Source of the DNA: an uncultured Prochlorococcus sp.
Lineage (GTDB): Bacteria; Cyanobacteriota; Cyanobacteriia; PCC-6307; Cyanobiaceae
Reading direction: 5' to 3'
Length of the DNA stretch: 35,620 nucleotides
Assembly: GCA_902525075.1 (NCBI GenBank)
Contig: CABZFV010000014.1
Location: 1 to 35,620 of the forward strand
In this document: positions 31,817 through 35,620 of the stretch, in pieces
Layout of the letters: each line of letters begins with the position of its first letter
How positions within the stretch are numbered: position 1 is the stretch's first letter
The notes under the pieces: generated by a model
Told to the model about the DNA's origin: nothing
What the model saw: the letters and a program-made list of their open reading frames with translations, nothing else
The model's database searches: none
Translations under genes and position numbers: made by a program

Positions 31817-33538
31817 ATGGCTAAACAGTTAAGTTTTTCTAATGAATCTAGAGAAGCGCTAGAAAAAGGTGTAAATTTCGTAGCTAATGCGGTAAAGGTT
31901 ACAATTGGGCCAAAAGCAAAAAACGTAGTAATAGAGAGAAAATTTGGTGCACCAGATATAGTTAGAGATGGGTCCACAGTTGCTAAAGAGATTGAGATTG
32001 AGAACCCTATTTCTAATTTGGGTGCGAAATTAATAGAACAAGTTGCGTCCAAGACAAAAGAGGCTGCAGGAGATGGAACAACAACAGCCACCATTTTGAC
32101 TCAGAAGATGGTTCAAGAGGGATTGAAAAATATTGCTTCTGGTGCCAGTCCTTTGGAATTAAAAAAAGGTATGGAAGTAGGCCTAGCTTTTGTTCTAGAA
32201 AAATTAAGTTCCAAAAGTATTTCATTAAGTGGTTCTGATATCCAAAAAGTTGCAACAGTTAGTGCTGGAGGTGATGAAGATATTGGATCTATAATTTCGA
32301 AGGCAATGGATATTGTTACTTCAGATGGTGTAATAACTGTCGAAGAATCTCAATCACTAGATACAGAATTAGATATAACTGAAGGAATGTCTTTTGATAG
32401 AGGCTATAGTTCTCCATATTTCGTAACAGACCAAGAAAGACAAGTTTGTGAACTTGAAAACCCTAAAATATTAATAACTGATCAAAAAATTTCAACTTTA
32501 GTTGATCTGGTTCCAATACTTGAAGAAATTCAGAAATCAGGCTCACCTTTTCTAATTCTTGCTGAAGATATCGAAGGAGAGGCTTTAACCACCTTGGTTT
32601 TGAATAAGAATAGTGGAGTGTTAAATGTAGCTTCTGTAAGAGCTCCGTTATTTGGCGAGAGAAGGAAAGCTGCCCTTGAAGATATTGCTATTCTTACTGG
32701 AGCTAAGTTAATTAGTGAAGATAAATCGATGACACTTGATAAAGTATCGATTAATGATTTAGGCAAAGCAAAAAAAATAACTATCACGAAGGACAAAACT
32801 ACAATTGTTGCATTCGAAGACACCAAAGATTTGGTTAAAGCTCGAGTAGAAAAATTAAAGAGAGAAGTTGAAATAACAGACTCAGATTATGATCAGGACA
32901 AAATCAATGAAAGGATAGCAAAACTAGCTGGAGGAGTAGCACTTATCAAAGTTGGAGCTGCAACAGAAACAGAGATGAAGTTCAAAAAGTTAAGAATCGA
33001 AGATTCCCTTAATGCTACGAAAGCTGCTATTGAAGAGGGTGTAGTTTCTGGGGGTGGACAAACTTTAATTGAAATATCGGAAGACCTTTTAAATTTAAGT
33101 CAAAGATCTTCCGATGATTTAAGAACAGGGATAAATATATTAAAAGAAGCCCTTTTGGAACCTACTAAACAGATAGCAAAAAATGCTGGTTTTAATGGTG
33201 ATGTAGTTGTCGCTGAAATTAAAAGACTTAACAAAGGCTTCAATGCTAATTCAGGAAAATATGAGGATTTAAAAGATTCAGGAATATTAGATCCAACCAA
33301 AGTAATAAGATTAGCTCTTCAAGATTCAGTATCTATTGCAGCTATGCTCCTCACAACAGAAGTTGCGATGGCTGACATTCCAGAGCCTGAAGCCGCAGCC
33401 CCAGGAGGACCTGGTGGAGATCCAATGGGAGGTATGGGCGGCATGGGTATGCCAGGAATGGGCGGCATGGGTATGCCAGGTATGGGCGGCATGGGTATGC
33501 CAGGTATGGGCGGCATGGGTATGCCAGGTATGATGTAA
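31817..33538 (+). CDS. groEL: 60-kDa chaperonin GroEL, orphan copy (no adjacent groES)
   Basis: From ATG 31817 the product has 573 residues, with equatorial ATP-site motifs [12 protein letters not shown] (27-38), [14 protein letters not shown] and [12 protein letters not shown] (83-94), the hinge and apical domains, and [19 protein letters not shown]. All three domains are intact. The C-terminus is a GGM/MPGM repeat longer than the plain GGM tail of E. coli. Family knowledge: cyanobacteria carry two groELs, one in a groESL operon and one alone; the absence of groES next door suggests the lone, often functionally diverged, type. No full CIRCE operator is seen upstream. It is followed by a terminator hairpin. 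Confidence 0.95.
   Translation: MAKQLSFSNESREALEKGVNFVANAVKVTIGPKAKNVVIERKFGAPDIVRDGSTVAKEIEIENPISNLGAKLIEQVASKTKEAAGDGTTTATILTQKMVQEGLKNIASGASPLELKKGMEVGLAFVLEKLSSKSISLSGSDIQKVATVSAGGDEDIGSIISKAMDIVTSDGVITVEESQSLDTELDITEGMSFDRGYSSPYFVTDQERQVCELENPKILITDQKISTLVDLVPILEEIQKSGSPFLILAEDIEGEALTTLVLNKNSGVLNVASVRAPLFGERRKAALEDIAILTGAKLISEDKSMTLDKVSINDLGKAKKITITKDKTTIVAFEDTKDLVKARVEKLKREVEITDSDYDQDKINERIAKLAGGVALIKVGAATETEMKFKKLRIEDSLNATKAAIEEGVVSGGGQTLIEISEDLLNLSQRSSDDLRTGINILKEALLEPTKQIAKNAGFNGDVVVAEIKRLNKGFNANSGKYEDLKDSGILDPTKVIRLALQDSVSIAAMLLTTEVAMADIPEPEAAAPGGPGGDPMGGMGGMGMPGMGGMGMPGMGGMGMPGMGGMGMPGMM
33431..33526 (+). repeat. 24-bp in-frame tandem repeat, four copies, at the groEL 3' end
   Basis: Units start at 33431, 33455, 33479 and 33503. 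Units 1, 3 and 4 are identical (GGTATGGGCGGCATGGGTAT + GCCA); unit 2 differs by one base (GGA for GGT). Each encodes GMGGMGMP. The GC content is far above the surroundings, and near-identity at the DNA level suggests recent expansion or homogenisation. Confidence 0.9.
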
Positions 33539-33557
33539 AAAGCTAACTAGCTTTTTT
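33537..33557 (+). terminator. hairpin terminator after groEL
   Basis: AAAAAGCT (33537-33544) pairs with AGCTTTTT (33549-33556) around AACT, with one further T at 33557; it starts at the groEL stop codon. The A and T tracts make it work in both directions, so it may also end the convergent 33543-33974 gene, whose stop lies inside it. Confidence 0.65.
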
Positions 33558-33974
33558 ATCTTTATTTATCCATTTTCTTAAATTTTTAATATTAGGTAGT
33601 GGTAATTTTGGGGTTTTAATATATTGATTTATTTGATTAGAATCTTGTTTAGTATTAAAAACTTGATTATTGTTAGCAATTTTTAAGTAATTTGATTCAC
33701 AATTTATTTCTTCTAAATTTTCTAAATTATTAAAAGATTTAAGTTTAATTTGTTTTTGATTTTCTTCTTCATATACTTCATCCATTAAAGTAGTTTGTTC
33801 TTGATTTTTTTCTTCATAATTTTCCTTTTGTACTGGACTATGGATTAATAAATCATTCAAAGAATCAATCCCAAATCTATGGACCCACTTAAGAACAATA
33901 TTTTCTTTAAGCAAAAAGTTATTTTCTGAAGAGGCTTTTTTAAAAACTTCTATTAGATGATTTTTTAAAAGCAT
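33543..33974 (-). CDS. Asn/Glu-rich protein of unknown function (143 aa)
   Basis: A 143-residue protein with an N-terminal helical part (LKNHLIEVFKKASSENNFLL, ENIVLKWVHRFGIDSLNDLL, about 3-45) that could be a small domain, and a low-complexity, Asn/Gln/Glu/Lys-rich remainder. Two similar segments, NYEEKNQEQTTL (about 52-63) and VYEEENQKQIKL (about 67-78), look like an imperfect internal repeat. The C-terminal LPLPNIKNLRKWINKDKK is basic. No signal peptide or membrane segment. I do not recognise it. It is co-oriented with, and 7 bases after, the ABC permease gene, but nothing shows a functional link; its stop lies inside the terminator hairpin behind groEL. Confidence 0.65.
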   Translation of the reverse strand: MLLKNHLIEVFKKASSENNFLLKENIVLKWVHRFGIDSLNDLLIHSPVQKENYEEKNQEQTTLMDEVYEEENQKQIKLKSFNNLENLEEINCESNYLKIANNNQVFNTKQDSNQINQYIKTPKLPLPNIKNLRKWINKDKKAS

Positions 33975-33981
33975 AAATTTA

Positions 33982-34806
33982 TTAATTTAACTTCTTATTT
34001 AACAGAGGCCTTATGATAATCAAGGATAAAACTGTTAAAGAAAATAAAATTGATATACAACTCTTACAAGTTAAATCACCATATGGAGCATGTAAAGCCA
34101 CTAATTCTAAATTCATAGTTTCTGTATAAGCAGTCCTAATAGGTTCGATCGCAAAAGTTAGTGGATTTAATGAAGCCAACCACCCAAGCCAATTTGGCAT
34201 GAAAGAAATTGGGGCCAAAGCAGTACTTGCAAAAAGAAGAGGTAAATTTATCACAAATATAAGAGCGATTAATTCAATATGTCCCGGCAAAACAAACGCT
34301 AAACATAAGCTTATTGATGTAACAAAAAGAACTAATAGAATTAGTGTTGTAAACACAATTCCTAAACCATATAAGTTGGGCCATCCATATCCCAAAGTGT
34401 ATGAAACAACCATTATTACAATACTCTGAACAAAGCTTAAGATTGTTATGTAAAAAAAAGAAGATATAACTATCGATAATCTACTGGTCAAAGGAGCGAC
34501 AAGTAATCTATTGAGAAATCCAAACTCTCTATCAAACATTAAAGGAAGACCAGAGTTTAGAGCTCCGCTAAAAGCAGTAAAAACAATAAGTCCTGCTCCT
34601 AAAAAATTCCCATAAGAATCAACTCCTGGTAAAAAACCTTCAGGAGCTTTAGAGAATAATGCCCCAAATAAAAAAAGCCAAATTATGGGTTGTAATATTC
34701 CTGCTAAAAGAGTTGATGGTCTTCTTTTTAGTTGAATAAATAATCTCTTTGTTAAGGCAAATGTTTCTTGATATAAGAACAATAAATTATACTGTTGTAA
34801 TTCCAT
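33982..34806 (-). CDS. ABC-2 type exporter permease (DrrB-like)
   Basis: A 274-residue membrane protein with an amphipathic N-terminal segment (ETFALTKRLFIQLKRRPSTLL), six hydrophobic helices and the ABC-2 pattern RRPSTLLAGILQPIIWLFLF, then FLNRLLVAPLTSRLSIVIS (the conserved loop that touches the ATPase) and LNPLTFAIEPIRTAYTE near the C-terminus. Family knowledge: such permeases pair with DrrA-like ATPases to export drugs, lipids or polysaccharide; no substrate can be assigned. The ATPase lies 48 bases upstream on the same strand, so the two form an exporter. Confidence 0.9.
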   Translation of the reverse strand: MELQQYNLLFLYQETFALTKRLFIQLKRRPSTLLAGILQPIIWLFLFGALFSKAPEGFLPGVDSYGNFLGAGLIVFTAFSGALNSGLPLMFDREFGFLNRLLVAPLTSRLSIVISSFFYITILSFVQSIVIMVVSYTLGYGWPNLYGLGIVFTTLILLVLFVTSISLCLAFVLPGHIELIALIFVINLPLLFASTALAPISFMPNWLGWLASLNPLTFAIEPIRTAYTETMNLELVALHAPYGDLTCKSCISILFSLTVLSLIIIRPLLNKKLN

Positions 34807-34854
34807 AATTAGCAGTAATTAGTATTTATTATAGTTAGTTAACCAAAAGTTTTT

Positions 34855-35620
34855 TTATCGCATTGATTGCTTTGATTCTTTTTTTAGGTCTCTTTTCCCT
34901 GCCATAGAAATTTCAGCATCCAATAATGTTTTCCCAGTTGCCTGAAGATATACATCATCCAAGCTTGGCTGACTTTGGGTAAGAGAAAAAATTTCAAACT
35001 TTGAGAAGGCCAATTCCACTTTTAGCTTCGTAAGTAAATCTTTTTCCTTATCTGCTACGAAATTTATCGAGAAACCTTGAGCTTCATTTATGATAATCTG
35101 ACTAATTCCATCTATTGAAGACAAAATTTGACATATATTTTTTGCTTCTTCCTGATTACTAAATTCTCTTACTTTCAAAGTTACTCTATCTCCTCCTAAT
35201 TTATTTTTGAGCTCTGCAGGAGTCCCTTTTGCTATAACTCTTCCATCATCAATTATCACTAATCTGTCTGCCAATTTATCTATTTCATCAAGATAGTGAC
35301 TACTTAAAATAATGGTCATTCCATTATTTCTCAAATCTTTCAAAAGTTGCCATATAATATTTCTACTTTCAATATCTAAACCAACTGTAGGTTCATCCAA
35401 AATTAATACTTGGGGCAAATGTAAAAGTCCAGCTGCTAGATCTATTCTTCTTTTCATTCCCCCTGAATAAGTTCCGCACTTACGATCAATCCAATCATTC
35501 ATTTCTAATTGATCTATTAATTTCTCTATCCTTTCAAATTTTTTGTTTTTGTTGATGTGATATAAATCTGATTGAAAATCCAAAAGCTCTCGTCCAGTCA
35601 ATATTTTATCAAGTGCAATG
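34855..35620 (-). CDS. ABC-2 type exporter ATP-binding protein (DrrA-like), 5' cut by window edge
   Basis: The visible C-terminal 254 or so residues run off the window at base 35620; the frame is open upstream (IALDKILTGRELLDFQ), so the apparent TTG start at 35599-35601 is not the true start. The signature YSGGMKRRIDLAAG (residues encoded near 35455-35425), Walker B VLILDEPTVGLD, and the switch ILSSHYLDEID are present; Walker A and the Q-loop are outside. The long C-terminal regulatory part, ending SLDDVYLQATGKTL, is typical of the DrrA/daunorubicin-type subfamily. It drives the ABC-2 permease encoded next on the same strand. Confidence 0.93.
   Translation of the reverse strand, partial: IALDKILTGRELLDFQSDLYHINKNKKFERIEKLIDQLEMNDWIDRKCGTYSGGMKRRIDLAAGLLHLPQVLILDEPTVGLDIESRNIIWQLLKDLRNNGMTIILSSHYLDEIDKLADRLVIIDDGRVIAKGTPAELKNKLGGDRVTLKVREFSNQEEAKNICQILSSIDGISQIIINEAQGFSINFVADKEKDLLTKLKVELAFSKFEIFSLTQSQPSLDDVYLQATGKTLLDAEISMAGKRDLKKESKQSMR

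Noticed and set aside
33319..33516. Minus-strand frame encoding repeated MPPIPGIP units
   Set aside because: It is the antisense shadow of the groEL 24-bp repeat; groEL itself is well supported.
1..35620. Mobile elements, prophage, CRISPR arrays, defence islands
   Set aside because: I saw no transposase, integrase, phage structural gene, direct-repeat array or attachment-site duplication beside either tRNA.

Overview
The window looks like ordinary chromosomal DNA from a high-light Prochlorococcus or a very close marine picocyanobacterium. The evidence is very AT-rich sequence, tightly packed short genes, oxygenic photosynthesis genes (psaF, psaJ, petC, petA), a high-light-inducible protein, and cyanobacterial versions of hemL, prohibitin, UbiA and DUF3067. 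I see no phage genes, insertion sequences, CRISPR arrays or genomic-island signature. This is an inference from gene content; no database search was run.

Layout. 1-1832: the end of a CobW-type GTPase/metallochaperone, then a two-domain Fe(III) ABC permease (FutB type). 1829-4990 (minus): a UPF0104-type membrane protein overlapping larC, then two unrecognised cyanobacterial genes. 5062-7435 (plus): xthA and hemL. 7508-10870 (minus): a prohibitin-like protein, a 65-aa protein, YajQ, a DprA/LOG-like Rossmann protein and a BioD-like/DRTGG protein. 11025-12587: an SDR facing map. 12683-15521 (plus): a small PepSY-type membrane protein, rplS, tRNA-Trp, a 64-aa SH3-like protein, tRNA-Asp and gltX. 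15522-18140 (minus): a cation/proton antiporter, a 59-aa hli gene and tsaD. 18215-18931 (plus): psaF-psaJ with a clear terminator, facing gmk. 19550-22403 (plus): an NFACT/RqcH-like protein, an unknown 86-aa membrane protein and tatC. DUF3067 runs against the tatC end. 22813-25968 (plus): petC, petA, lgt, cobM. 26018-30664: a RodZ-like HTH protein, ppx (minus), ubiA, an S66 LD-carboxypeptidase, and ispD (minus). 30758-33538: fabG, a 59-aa membrane protein (minus) and an orphan groEL with a 24-bp tandem repeat at its end. 33543-35620 (minus): an Asn/Glu-rich unknown protein and a DrrAB-like ABC exporter whose ATPase is cut by the window edge.

Functional themes. Several neighbours belong together: TatC lies just upstream of its likely Tat substrate PetC, and petC-petA encode two cytochrome b6f subunits; psaF-psaJ encode adjacent PSI subunits; hemL (tetrapyrrole) and cobM (corrin) serve pigment and cofactor synthesis; ubiA and ispD serve prenylquinone and isoprenoid supply. 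Convergent genes repeatedly meet with zero spacing or overlap. No stretch longer than 300 bases lacks a gene once two 59-aa genes (16885-17064 and 31508-31687) and psaJ are added; the longest gap is 5908-6133, which holds a candidate hemL promoter.

I did not find a convincing new multi-gene system. The best leads are a larC gene without visible lar partners, a D-to-E change at the likely DR motif of the RqcH-like protein, the tRNA/mRNA mosaic around 13548-15521 with a perfect inverted repeat before tRNA-Asp, the tatC/DUF3067/petCA neighbourhood, and the unexplained YajQ/DprA-like/DRTGG gene run.
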